Of a stretch of 64,000 nt of DNA, positions 53,041-64,000 are shown one piece after another (position 1 is the first letter of the stretch; every line of letters begins with the position of its first letter). The position numbers and the translations under genes were made by a program. The stretch is from Ficedula albicollis (Eukaryota; Chordata; Aves; Passeriformes; Muscicapidae), in contig NC_021674.1 in the NCBI RefSeq assembly GCF_000247815.1, positions 79,702,744 to 79,766,743 of the forward strand, given 5' to 3'. The notes below the pieces were generated by a model that searched no databases, had not been told where the DNA came from, and worked only from the letters and a program-made list of their open reading frames with translations.

Positions 53041-55572
53041 TGGCTTCTGCCAGTGATGCCTGCTGTTTGAGGCTGGTGTGCCTGACACTGTTTAACAGTG
53101 GTAACAAGGGACCTTTTCTTCTACCACATCCCTCTCACTTGCTCCACCCGCAGACCCCTTCTCCACCTCTACGTCCATTTCCAAGCCCATGTGTCCTCCT
53201 CTGCTCTTCCCCACAGCTATGTCAGAAAAAGGAAAAATACATAATATTCAGAAAAGTCCAAACTATTGACGTTGTTGCTAATTTCACAGTGACTCTTTTT
53301 CAGGCTCTGTGAGAGCCAACTTTTATTGCCCATTATAAAACAATATCTCCTGACGGGGGGTGCAGTATAAGAGGACAATAAGAGGACATTTAGCTTGGAA
53401 ATTTGTAAGTGTAATTTATTGTCAAGCATGCCCCGTGCACACACACAGGTAATGATGGTGTTAGCCGTCTGACAAATTACAGGGCCTTGCACGTTTGACC
53501 TCCTCCCCTGCCCTGTGTGCGGTATCGCAGCTCCCAGGGGGTTCATCCTGACATCCCACCTCGGAGCAGCTTCCAGCTGCTGCCATGTTGGATATCCTGC
53601 CTATTTATTTCTTTCTTTCCAAAGATGCTCCCTGCTCTCACCCCTGGGGTGATTCTGTTTTCACTGCTGCTGCATGCAGGGCTCAATTTTGTGCCAAGCC
53701 TTGCTTGAGCATCAAATAAATACCTTATAATTTTACTGATTAGAAGTGTGAACTTTGTAACAGTGGTGGTACTTCTGCCAAGATATTTAGCTTTTGTCTT
53801 TAGCCCTGAATATTCTCCAAATAGCAGACTTCAAAGCTGAGACCATTTCTCTAGGAAACTTATTCTGGATATTTTATGAATCACTTGGGGTTAATTAAGT
53901 TTAATATTTTTTTCCTTCTGGTTTGTGTACAGTTCACCTTACAGTAACCAGAGCTTGAGAAGTACAGAGATCTCAAAATGGTCCCAATAAAGTTTTAAAA
54001 GTGTTTGCAAGCGTTGCCAAAATAGTTTTGCTTTAAAATATTCTGTGTATAGTGTCTGATTCAGCATATCTTTTCTCCTGGATTTTAGTACAAGTTAAGT
54101 ACTTAACTGCTGCATAGTAACAGATTAAAGCACATGTTTAAACACTTTGCTGAATACAGTCCATACAAAATACATGATGTACTGCAAGGTTTTTTCTTCA
54201 CTCATTTAGGGATGAAAGGACACATTCACAAGCGGCCTTGGCACTTGTGACTAAAGAAGGCATTTCACATTCAGGTGGGTAAACAATTTATGTCACACTA
54301 TCCAATGTCCTCATGCTGTCCTAGTGTGTTTGTTTATTTGAACATCTTTATCACAGCACTCAGCAAAATGCTTAATTAGACATGTTTGTCTAGTAACATG
54401 GTAGTAAATAATCTCAAATTACAGGGCTACGTTTTCAAAATTTCTAATATAAAGATGCTTGCATTGCTAGAGCGTGTTAGTAGGAGTTAATCCCTGACAT
54501 ATTCTAATTGGTATTTTGTGATTTTAATGACTAAATTTTGATAAACATCAGTGTTTGTCCTGCTTCTCTGCCTAAGATTGTTTGGTTTTTATTCTGACCA
54601 TTTGCAGGCTTTTATTCACTTCCTCTAGCTTCCTTCATTTCTGTTTGGTTCAAGGAGAGTCACATCCCATTCTCCCCTGCCTGCAAAGCAAAGGCTTCCC
54701 TTTGCTCTTCTGAACCTGCACATGGCAATTATAATCAGTAATGAAAAGTCAGCAAATAACAATTTAAACAGTTGCTCTTCAGTAGAATGAATGCTGGGTC
54801 CTCTTGAGCAAGCAGGGCTGGTGATGAGCCTGTCAGTCAGGAACTCTCATGCTTGGCAGGCCCATTTACCTGTCTGATGTTCCTGCTCCTTCTCCATCAT
54901 AAAATAAAAACACTTCACTTGTCAAACATCTTCCTTTTCTGGGATGTGTCTCGCACGCACACTGCTCGTCCATTTGAAACTCAGCTGTGCCTCTAGCAGT
55001 CAACCTGACAGCCTAGCCAGACTCTGTCCTAAAGAGATTTCCCAGTAGCCCACTGAAGCATCTCAAAAACATGCGGCCTGCACAATGAAAATATTTTTTT
55101 TATGTCTTATTTTTCTTAACAGAGAATTAACTCTTTGCAAATCAGATGAGGACTTTTGAGTTCTTTGAGACAGGAAAAAGAACCAATCTTCTTGACATTG
55201 GAATGTCCAAGCTAATCTTTATTGTCTTACTCCTGTAACAGCTTGTGTTGAGTAAGCAAATCTAGAGATGCTAATGGTGGATCTGGCCCCACAGGCTCTG
55301 TGTGGTTGCTCCACAGTGACTCTGACTTTGGGATAACTCTTCAGACCATACTGCCTCACTGTTTCCTGACTGCAGCCATCAGTATTTCTCCTTGGCTCAG
55401 CTCTGAAGCTGATAGCCAAGCCTTGCTGTATTGCCGGGATGGTCAGCAAAGACAGGTGCCTCAGTAGGTCTTCTCTCATCCAGCCTTTAGGGCAGCAAGA
55501 AGAGAAATGAATATAAAGAAGCTCAGTTTATACCTGTTTTTTCTAATTCTAAAGGGATAGAGGACTTTGCAC
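53041..55572. other. Unique AT-rich sequence, no gene recognised
   Basis: No exon or repeat recognised. 53700-54600 is strongly AT-rich. Confidence 0.45.
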
Positions 55573-56495
55573 AAAATCACAGAGTACACTGAATTGGAAG
55601 GGATGCACAAAGATCATCAAGTCCTACTCCTGACCCTGCACTACACCATGTGCCCAAAAGTATTGTCCCAGCACTTCTTGAGCTCTGTCAGCCTTGGTGC
55701 TGTGATCACTTCCCTGGGGCCCCTGTTCCAGTACCCAACCACTCTCTGGATGAAAAACCTTTTTCCTGGTACCAAACCTAAACCTCCCCTGACATAACCT
55801 CAGACCGTTCTCTTGGGTTCTGTCACTGTCACCCCAGAGCAGAGATCAGTGCCTGCCCCTGCTCTTCCCCTCTCAGTGAAGTTGTAGCTTCAGTGAGGTC
55901 TTCCCTCAGTCTCCTCCAGGCTGAACAGACCCAGTGCCCTCAGCTGCTCCTCACACAGCTTCCCCTCAAGGCCCTTCCCCATCCTTGTGCCCTCCTTTGG
56001 ACACTCTCTAATGGTTTAATGTCTGTGTTCCATTGCAGCACCCAGAGCTGCCCCAGCACTGGAGGTGAGGCTGCCCCAGCTCAGAGCAGAGCAGGACAAT
56101 CCCTCCCTTGCCCTGCTGGTGATGCTGTGCTGGTGCCCCAGGACAGGGTTGGCCCTCCTGGCTGCCAGGGCACTGCTGGCTCATGGTCAACTTGCCATCG
56201 ACCAAGAATGCCAAGTCCCTTTCTGTGGCACTTTTCATTCCCTGCTCTGTCCGTACATCCAGGGTGGCTCCATTCTGGGCACAGAATCCAGCACTTTCCC
56301 TTGTTGGATTTCAGGTGGTTTGAGATTTCCCAGTCCTCTAATTTGTCCCTCTGCAGGACTTCCCAACCTTCAAGGGAGTCAACAGCTCCTCCCAGTTTTG
56401 TATCACCTGTGAACTTGCTTAGAATTCCTTCCACACTGCATCCAAGACATTTATGAAGATGTTGAAGAGCACAGAGAACCCTCATCCACCCCACT
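55573..56495 (-). mobile_element. CR1 LINE fragment, minus strand, RT motif broken
   Basis: On the minus strand, from 56494 down, one frame reads ILSKFTGDTKLGGAVDSLEG and then KLEDWEISNHLKSNKGKC, the C-terminal half of CR1 reverse transcriptase. The catalytic F/YADD box is FTGD here, so the first metal-binding position is compromised. A frameshift near 56200-56240 moves the rest into another frame (LAFLVDGKLTMSQQCP). The 3' UTR follows and ends near 55573 (reversed tail AATCACAGAG). The element is 5'-truncated and dead. A plus-strand 187-codon frame at 55893-56456 is merely antisense to it. Confidence 0.9.
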
Positions 56496-59400
56496 CAGTT
56501 ATTCTGGTAAGACAAGTACCTAGTGCTTTCTAAGGAGAGCTTCCAGTCTGGGGACATACTTTATTGAGAGAGTTTCTTTCCAGCCATGAGTTGCCAATGA
56601 TTGACTTTTGCCCTGAAACCTCAGTGTTTTTAACAGTACCATTAGGATTTTGGGGAAACATGGGCCATAGGGCCAGACCTGTGAGACTAGAGGTTGCCCA
56701 GTTTGGTATGCCTGAAGCTGCAAAGACAGGACCACATCCAAGAAGCTTGGGGAATCTTAATTATTAATCCAACTGCTAACTTTTACATCTTGCCCCTACT
56801 GGAAGGATAAAGAGTGACCAAGCTGCAGTATGGTCAGAGTTTCTAGTGTGCACTGTCCTTTCCTCTAGCAAGGCTGGGCTTCTGTCATTCCTTAAGTTCT
56901 GCACATCTTCCAAGTGGTCCCTCACTGCAGCTGCCACAGCTGCGGCTCTCAGTGAGAAGCTGTTTTTTCTCAGGAATCTGAAAAATATTTTAAGACCTGG
57001 GGTTCCTGCCATGCAAATGAAGGTGTGTTACTCATCTTGTTCTGAAAAATCACCGCTGTTCAATTAATATGACAGTTATTAATCTCACACTGTAACTACA
57101 GCCTGTAAGCTACTCACCATCTCCAGGTGTGTTGAATGAACCAATCCCATATTTAAGAATTTCTCAACATTATAGCTGGATGCAATGATTTCGACAAAGA
57201 TTTTCCAGCATGGGATTTTACAATGGAATTTTACAATGCATATTTCTTCCTATGACCTGCAGTGAGAAGACAACCTTAATAACTTAAACATCCATGTTTT
57301 TCCTCCTGTAGTTTATACCTGGAAAAGAGAAACAGAGGGTAAATTAAGTGATTTTCCTGTGTTCTTCTGGGAGGACAGTTGGAAAACTGAATTGAAATCC
57401 AGAGTTCAGTTAATCAGCTCACACCTTGGGAAATATTGTCCACAATGGAGACTCCCAGTGTACATAACTGGGGTGCAAAAGGGAGCACAAGACTGATTTC
57501 AGGGGATGACACCATGCTTCTCAAGCTGAAGGCTGATGGAGTAACAGGATGAGCTAATCGTAGAGCAAAGTTAGCTTATCCTGTTATCTCTGAGGAGACT
57601 GAAAACAACTATTGACAATATGAAGCCACCTCTTTTCTTGTCCAAATGATGCTCCAATTAGCAGTTGGTTAATATTTAATATAACATATGTTTTAGCATT
57701 ACAGTAATGTACCAGGGCGAAGGGCATCACTATTTCGATAAGTGATTGAACTTTCAGTAGCAGAGAGGGAAGGCAGAGGAGATTCTTATTTTCAGAGTAA
57801 ATAAAAGGGTTGGCACACACTATGGCCCAAAATTTTAATTTCTTTTTATTTTTTTTACAATTATTTTGAAGACAAACCAGATGACTCTTATGTTGGCTGA
57901 AGACCTCAGCTTTTGATTACTCATTTGAAAGCTTTTGCAGCTTAACAAATTACCACCCATCTGGTAAGCCATTCTATCTAGCCCCATGTGTGCTCTTAGC
58001 CATCCTGATATCGTGAATTAAAGCACATCAGCATCAGCAGGTTGGCCTGTCCCTCAGAGGTGCTAATGCCATGTGTTTGGAAGGGTGACAGCACCCTTTG
58101 GCCAGGTGGTAGGAGCACACAGCCATCTGCTGAACTTCTGAAACATGTGGCAGAAAGGACTGGGAGTTATTGTCAAATCTCCACCTTCTGCAAGACAGAT
58201 CCTGTGGGGTAAGGAAATGACAGGAGCTGCAGTCACAAATCTTTCTGGGATCTGACCCAGCAATACCTCTGGCAGACACCTACAGTCTCTCCCACATGTC
58301 CCAGCCTGATAAATCACACCAAAGGCAAATAATAATGGCCAGCTGTTTGGTTCATTGGACAACAAGCGTTTTTCTTAACCATTTCAATTACTTATTTGTT
58401 TAGAGAAGGCCTTTAATTTGCAGACTGTACCTTGATTCAGCCTGTATGGACGGTGCTTAATGGAACTGATTCCCCACATTAATAAGAAGGAGCAGTGCCA
58501 TGGTGTTCTTGTAGCCTGTACTTTCAGACTAAACAGCAAACATCAGAGAATGGCAGGAAGGGGGGGACAGTGGCATTGAGGACATTGATCTGAGCTACAT
58601 CAGAGAATCTCAGAGAATTGTGTGGTTTTCTGCTGTAGACACAATCAAATATGCCAAATGGCTGCTAAAATGTAAATGTTAGCGTCAAGGTCACCTTCCA
58701 AGGGATACCAAACAGTGTGCCCCAGGCAGGCCCCATTAGTGGCAGCACTGACAGCATTCCTATCTCCATCTCCTCCCCCAGTTCTTTGCTCCGTGCTGAG
58801 AAATATTCCAGAGGCAAAAGTCTTTTCCATCTGATGCTAAAAAGCTGTTCCCTTTTCCCACCCAGCCAAGGCTCAAGTTTAATAAAAATCCTCATTAGTT
58901 GTCATCTGAATATGCAGGAGGTCATGCCAAGTATAGCAGCTGAGTTAGGGAAAGCCAAAGCAGGTTCTAATTAAAGATGGGGCCAGAACAAAACCTTGGG
59001 TCACAAACCTGTGCTTCATGGAGATTGGGATCCAAGCTCTGAATGCCATTGATCAGAATGATCTCTTCACTCAAAGCCCTGGGTACTACCTGGCAGCAGA
59101 ATTGCAAACCCCTCAGAACAACCCTTTGATTCAGCCACCCTGCAAAGCACGGTGGAGTTTCTCTGACTGCTTCATTTTAATTATGGGATGGGAACCTTTA
59201 ATTAATACAACATGACAGTGAAAATATAATCAGTTGAGTGGCCCCTGTTGTTTGTTCGCATGTTAATTTTGCATGCTTCTTTTTTTTTAACACGCTTGTT
59301 TTTTAATTTTGTGCAGTTATGCGTGAAAGCCACTAGCAGCAGCAACCAAGTGTTCCACAAGGAGCCCGGGGGAGCAGGGTGTTAATAAGTGCTGGGTTTG

Positions 59401-61083
59401 GCTCCTGAGGAGGCACAGAGGTGCTTGGAGATTGTAGAAAGCAAACAAGGTAGCTGGGTTTTTCTGCTAACGTGATCATTAGGGGAGGACTGGAAATCAA
59501 TGATACCTTTTATTTCAGCCTTTATGTTTCAGGGTCAACAATGTACTGAGATAAGTGAGCTCAAAAAGACACAGGTTTGTCATATAATTTTTCCATGGTT
59601 AGCTCTGGGAAAAGTGATTCATATTTTAAAAGAAAAATCTCAATTCTGCAGCAAAGAGAAGCAGTTAAATGTCTGTGAGGACTGAAGTACAAAAGAGAAA
59701 TCCTGAATCTGGAACTGTGTATGCTCACCTTCCCTTGTAACTTAAAATGCAGAGTTGCTCCCTGTTTAAACTTCGTTTCTTACTATGCTTTTGTAATGAG
59801 GTATTCCACAGCTTCCTTTCTGTCCAGGAGAGCTCTTGGGTTGCAAAATCCTGCCACTTTGAGCAGTGGAGATGCTGGTGGCAAAAACTGAAGCTGGAGC
59901 TTGAACACATTATCACATTTCCACCAAGTCCTCAAGACACAGGTTCATGTTAGCACTTTGCTATTGACAAAATACCATCTTGCCAAAGCATTGTTTTCTA
60001 TTGAGCCTATGAGTTTTGGACATGCTGAAAGTAATTTAATTTAACTTCATGAAAATTTCAGCAGAAATAATACTTCTCAGCTGATTCTGCTTGCCAGCAG
60101 CACATAAAAAAGCTCTAAGGAGTCCATGCAAGCCTTAAAAGTTGCTCTTCTGAGTGGCATCTGTGTTACACAGTGAAAAAGTAATAAAAAAAAAATTAAT
60201 ATTCCAATGGTCTTAAAAATTCAGCTTCTTTTATTTTCTGCTAAGCAATGTTTTTCCATGAACCACCTGACAGCTCTTGGTCACAGAATAAGGAGCAGGT
60301 TTCAGTGAATGTGGCCACAGCCAGAGCTGCAGCTCCTGACCTCCCATGTCTCTAGGTTCAGACAGTGTTTGTCTGAATCTTTGTGACAAGCTCTAGTCAA
60401 CCACATGCACACAGAGCTATTAGCTACATGCAGCACAAAGCACTGGGGCTACTGCTAATGGTAAATGTGCGATGGTGAGAGCAAACTACAACTCCAACAA
60501 CCTTTAGAAAGCAGCTGAGAGCTAAAAATCAGAGCTGATGAACAAACATTAATATTTCCTTCAGTTGTGTGAGACTCCTGTGAAGATTTACATAATTAAT
60601 CTTCAGCAACAAAACATTTATAATGCAGTTTAATAATCTGGGTGATAGACAGGTCATGTTAATTACTGTCTTGCTTCTTGGTTTTAAAAGCCATTGTTTC
60701 CAGGCTCTTAGTTTAGAAGTGAATAGCTTGTATCAGCTTGAAGACAGCAAGTGTGCAGATGATTAATGCCTGAGTGCTTGGCACTAGCTGGGGATCTGTG
60801 AGAGGGGTCCAGGCCCTTGCCCTGCCACAGGCTCTACTCGTGACTGGGGGGAGCAAGTGGCTTTGGACACAGCTCTGCATCGCTGATAGCCCAGCAATCA
60901 ATCTGTGTTACCCCAGCTGCAGGTTCCATCACATCCCTCCCACAAATATAAACTAATTCTGGGGCTCTGTTCTAAAATTCGTGTGTAAAACTGTGTGTGA
61001 CTCGCAGTTTTTCATAGAGCTTCTTTTTTTTTGTTTGATTGTTGGTAGGTTTGGTTTCTTTTAAAGATACTTACTTGATTTTT
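56496..61083. other. Unique sequence, no gene recognised
   Basis: No exon or transposon recognised. It contains the hairpin at 57542-57586. 59160-59330 is AT-rich with repeated TAATTA-type homeodomain-like cores, a possible conserved non-coding element that cannot be tested here. Confidence 0.4.
57542..57586. repeat. 16-bp inverted repeat (one G/A mismatch)
   Basis: TAACAGGATGAGCTAA at 57542-57557 pairs with TTAGCTTATCCTGTTA at 57571-57586 across a 13-nt loop. The single mismatch would be a G-U wobble in RNA. Confidence 0.85.
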
Positions 61084-61104
61084 GTTGTTGTTGTTGTTGT
61101 TGTT
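61084..61104. repeat. GTT trinucleotide microsatellite (7 units)
   Basis: Seven uninterrupted GTT units. Confidence 0.95.
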
Positions 61105-63921
61105 AAATCCTATTTTGTCACAATCTGCTGAAAAGATGGTGACTTCTTGTGGAAGGAAGGAAAAGAGAAGTGTACAGCTGGAGAGGATTCTTGGTCACTG
61201 TGAAGAACTCGTTGCCAGTCTAACTATACGAGGGCTTTTGTAACTTTCCTATGCAAGGCAGGTGTGGAGGAAAGATTTCAAGGACAAAAATAAGGCATTT
61301 TTACACCTGTTGGGGGACATGCTGTTTGAAACTTCAGGTGTTACCATGGAGGAAAATATGGTATGAAAGAAAAGGGATTTATCTGAGATTCAAAGGGGGC
61401 AGCAGAGATGAGAGCCATGGGCAAATGGGAAACAGAAATCACCTTCTAAGTGTTAAAAAGAAAATGACAGTACAGGGACAAACAATATCTTTACACAAGA
61501 GAGAAAAAGGAGCCAGTGCAGGGACTCACAATGAGAGGTGACATGAGCAAACAGACAGGCAACAAAAATGATTTTTGCAGTGGTGCTCAGAGGAATACTG
61601 GCAAGGCAAGGTTGTGTTAGTGCTAAAGTAAAGGATGCAGCAAGAACTGAGACCCAAGTTAATGAGCTTCTGGTTAAGGGTTTTATTGTGTAACTGGATA
61701 GCAAGTTAGATTTTATTTTTACTTTAAAAAAAGAGTTGAAATTTAGCCAAGGGATGGGTGTGAGAAGCTAAAGAGAAGCTCACACACAGACTGTGAGTTT
61801 GGTGCAAGGTAACAGTGTTATCGAATGGCTTAAGAAAGAACCAGCAGGAAAGACTGGGCTTTGGCAGGAAGAGCTCCATTGCAGTCTGGCATAACTCACT
61901 GATATCTCCTCATGAATTGCTAACCAAGTAGATATTTTAGTTTGGACAGTAAGAGACCTTTTTTGTGCAGAGAGCAGATTCATTGGCTGAGGCAAGAGTC
62001 AGTCAGGGAGTGGTGTTTGCAGAACAGAGTATCCAAAATAAGAGGATTTCAGGAAAGAGGATGGCAGGTCCATAGAAATATAAAGAGGAAGATTTGGTCA
62101 TGATGCAGGTGGCTGGAAAGTTGGGATGGCTGGGGCTGCCCTGGGACAGGGATGTGCTGGAGATGCTTGATTCCAGCTGGGCTGGGAGTAAAGCCAAAGA
62201 GACAGAGTGGAGCTACTGCTTTTGAGGAAGGGCCCCAAAACATCAAGGTGAAATGGGATGGGCAGGACAGAAGGTAAGGGTCATGCCAGTGAAATACCAC
62301 TTTAAAATATTATATCTTATGAGCTAACAGAAAGAAGAACATATTTGCTCTCTAACTCTTATAACCTGGCATTGTTCACTTCCTAGTTGTGTGTAAGCCA
62401 AGCTTCCCATCATGGTGGCTCAAACTTGATACAATCACCATCTCTAAGAAGATAAAGAATAGGTTTTATCTAGGAGATAAAACCTATTTATAGCAGTGGA
62501 CTCTCCCACCAGGCTGCACAACTAGAGCTTTCAAGGGAAATAAAAGGTGGTTGGCCTTCTGTGAGTCAAAGTCTGTTTGATCTTCTTACCTGAGTAATTC
62601 TGCAGAGCACATGCTGTAGGAATGATTTTGTGTCTTTGTATCCTGTGCCACCTTGGAATCTCTGTATCAGCACAAGGGAGAGCAGATTTTCACCCTATGA
62701 GAACTGGTATCCTGGCATCAGGCTGAATTAAAATGCTCTTGGGAATAGGTTTTGCAGCAGTCATTTGAGACTAGTGACTGAAAAGGAGGGGGGAAAAAAG
62801 CAAATAGGGATTTCGATAAATAGAATTTCAGATCTTGCATAATACCATTCAATGGCAACAGCAGGTGTTTGACAGTACTGTGAACTTCCTCAGAATGGGA
62901 TCCTGCCAACATGGCTGTGATTCAGTGCAATGATTCAATGACTGCAGGACGGTATCCTGCCAACCAGCCTTCCAGCAGAAAACTGTTCACCCCACTGCAA
63001 ACACTGCCAGTCCATTAGCATTTCAGATTTAGTCTATCTGCATGTCAGTAGAAAAAAATGCATCCCCTCCAGGTAATGGAAGTTGGAAGGGGGGGACAAA
63101 AATTCCCTTTCCTCCCAGGGAATAAAAGGCAAAATTATTAGCTGCAATGTTATCTCTGAGGAGCAACATGGGATATGGGTCTTTTTTAAGCTCAGAGTTT
63201 GAAAAAAAAGTCTTCCTTTTATTCTTCAGCCCTGCTTTTCTTTCCACCTCCAACTAGGAGCCTTGTCAAGAGATTCTCATCAGCTTCCACTTCTGCCTTC
63301 TAAACTGTGCAGAAACACTACCAACATCCTGAGATAAGCAAGGAAAGTCGAGGAGCTGTCATTAGCAGTTCCTGTTACAGATATTTTATCAGCTGCTACC
63401 CTGCAGCACCAATGCCCTCCCAATGCCCACACACCAAGCCTCCCACGCTCCTGCAGCGCAGTCTTGTCCCTATCAGGAGCATTCCCAAGTGCATGGCTCC
63501 TGGTGACACCTGGTATGGCTACAGAGAGGAACAAGGCTCACTCAGCTGTCACCCTCCAGCCGTGCACCAGCCTGCAGCCAAGACATGGCATGAAACCTCC
63601 TTCAAATAAACCCATGGTTAGGGGTGCAGCATAAAGGGAGCACGCACAATTTGTCTCAGCTCTCCTCTCACTCAATTTTTCTATTGTGTAGCAGAAGGAA
63701 AAGAGAGAGTGGAGCTGAGAAGCAATTCATGATGCTGCTGCTGTGATCTTTGTTGCAGCACAATGTTCTCATCCTTGCCCAGCTCTTTTAAACCTGCTGT
63801 AATGTGAATAATGATATACTCAGCTTAAAAGGACTTTGTTAAATACTTTGCCTTTATCACAGGTGCTGCGTAAACTTTGGGGATCAAAATGGACCCTTTG
63901 AGAAGTGATTAGAGCAGGAGA
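61105..63921. other. Unique sequence, no gene recognised
   Basis: Non-coding sequence apart from the hairpin at 62458-62488. Confidence 0.45.
62458..62488. repeat. Perfect 14-bp inverted repeat, 3-nt loop
   Basis: AATAGGTTTTATCT and AGATAAAACCTATT are exact reverse complements separated by AGG. It is a near-perfect palindrome that would extrude as a cruciform or hairpin. No transposon ends recognised. Confidence 0.9.
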
Positions 63922-64000
63922 GAAGGGTTTAGTGGTTTAAGCACCACATTTGCAATAATTAGGCTCCCTGGAGTGATAGGTTCAAATCCTAGCAGGGTTG
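63922..64000 (+). pseudogene. tRNA-like relic or tRNA-derived SINE head (cut by window edge)
   Basis: TTAGTGGTTTAAGCACC at about 63929-63945 resembles a tRNA D-arm/A box. GGTTCAAATCC at 63979-63989 matches the T-arm/B box consensus except for A in place of G. The spacing is slightly long, as in class II (Leu/Ser) tRNAs. The T stem pairs at four of five positions, but the anticodon stem and acceptor stem do not pair. It therefore cannot be a functional tRNA as read. It may be the head of a tRNA-derived SINE continuing past the window. Confidence 0.45.

Noticed and set aside
55893..56456. 187-codon plus-strand frame
   Set aside because: It is antisense to a minus-strand CR1 fragment that explains the sequence.

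Overview
This window looks like non-coding vertebrate nuclear DNA, almost certainly from a bird. The decisive evidence is several degraded CR1 LINE fragments with avian-type features. One has a 3' end closing on tandem ATTCTGTG-like octamers, and others carry the CR1 reverse-transcriptase C-terminal signature (VLVEDKLTMSQQCP or a close variant). I see no bacterial-style gene organisation, no CRISPR array and no complete protein-coding gene. Apart from LINE relics and repeat translations, the open reading frames are short, unrecognisable and scattered as expected by chance. The window is best read as intergenic or deep intronic sequence. I could not identify a host gene or a convincing exon.

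Layout. 1-12.5 kb is unique sequence with two small two-copy tandem duplications (62 and 64 bp offset). 12.5-16.3 kb is a dense cluster of local rearrangements: five two-copy tandem duplications and one perfect 21-bp inverted repeat in under 4 kb. 18.97-19.62 kb is an uninterrupted AGAGG array of about 647 bp. 21.4-22.75 kb holds a CpG-rich block with CCCGAT hexamers split by a 212-nt G homopolymer, and the block is flanked by two diverged direct copies of an unidentified repeat. 22.75-29.8 kb is featureless except for a small palindrome cluster. 29.8-31.6 kb has a CR1 3' end whose last 349 bp plus 340 bp of flank are duplicated in tandem (689-bp unit, two mismatches seen by eye). 32.36-33.02 kb is a long AAAG array. 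33-50.7 kb is mostly unique, with a minus-strand CR1 fragment, 131-bp and 169-bp duplications, and GGGAA and TG arrays. 50.75-51.5 kb is a rearranged plus-strand CR1. 52.9-53.04 kb is a 67-bp duplication. 55.57-56.5 kb is a minus-strand CR1 whose RT catalytic motif is visibly broken. The remainder is unique, with two short hairpins and a tRNA-like relic at the right edge.

No genes act together here. The main point of interest is structural: about a dozen independent short tandem duplications, several purine-only arrays on the same strand, the extreme G run, and hairpins not explained by a recognised element. Any of the long arrays, the G run and the 689-bp duplication could be assembly artefacts, and raw long reads would settle this. 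I found no convincing new biological system.
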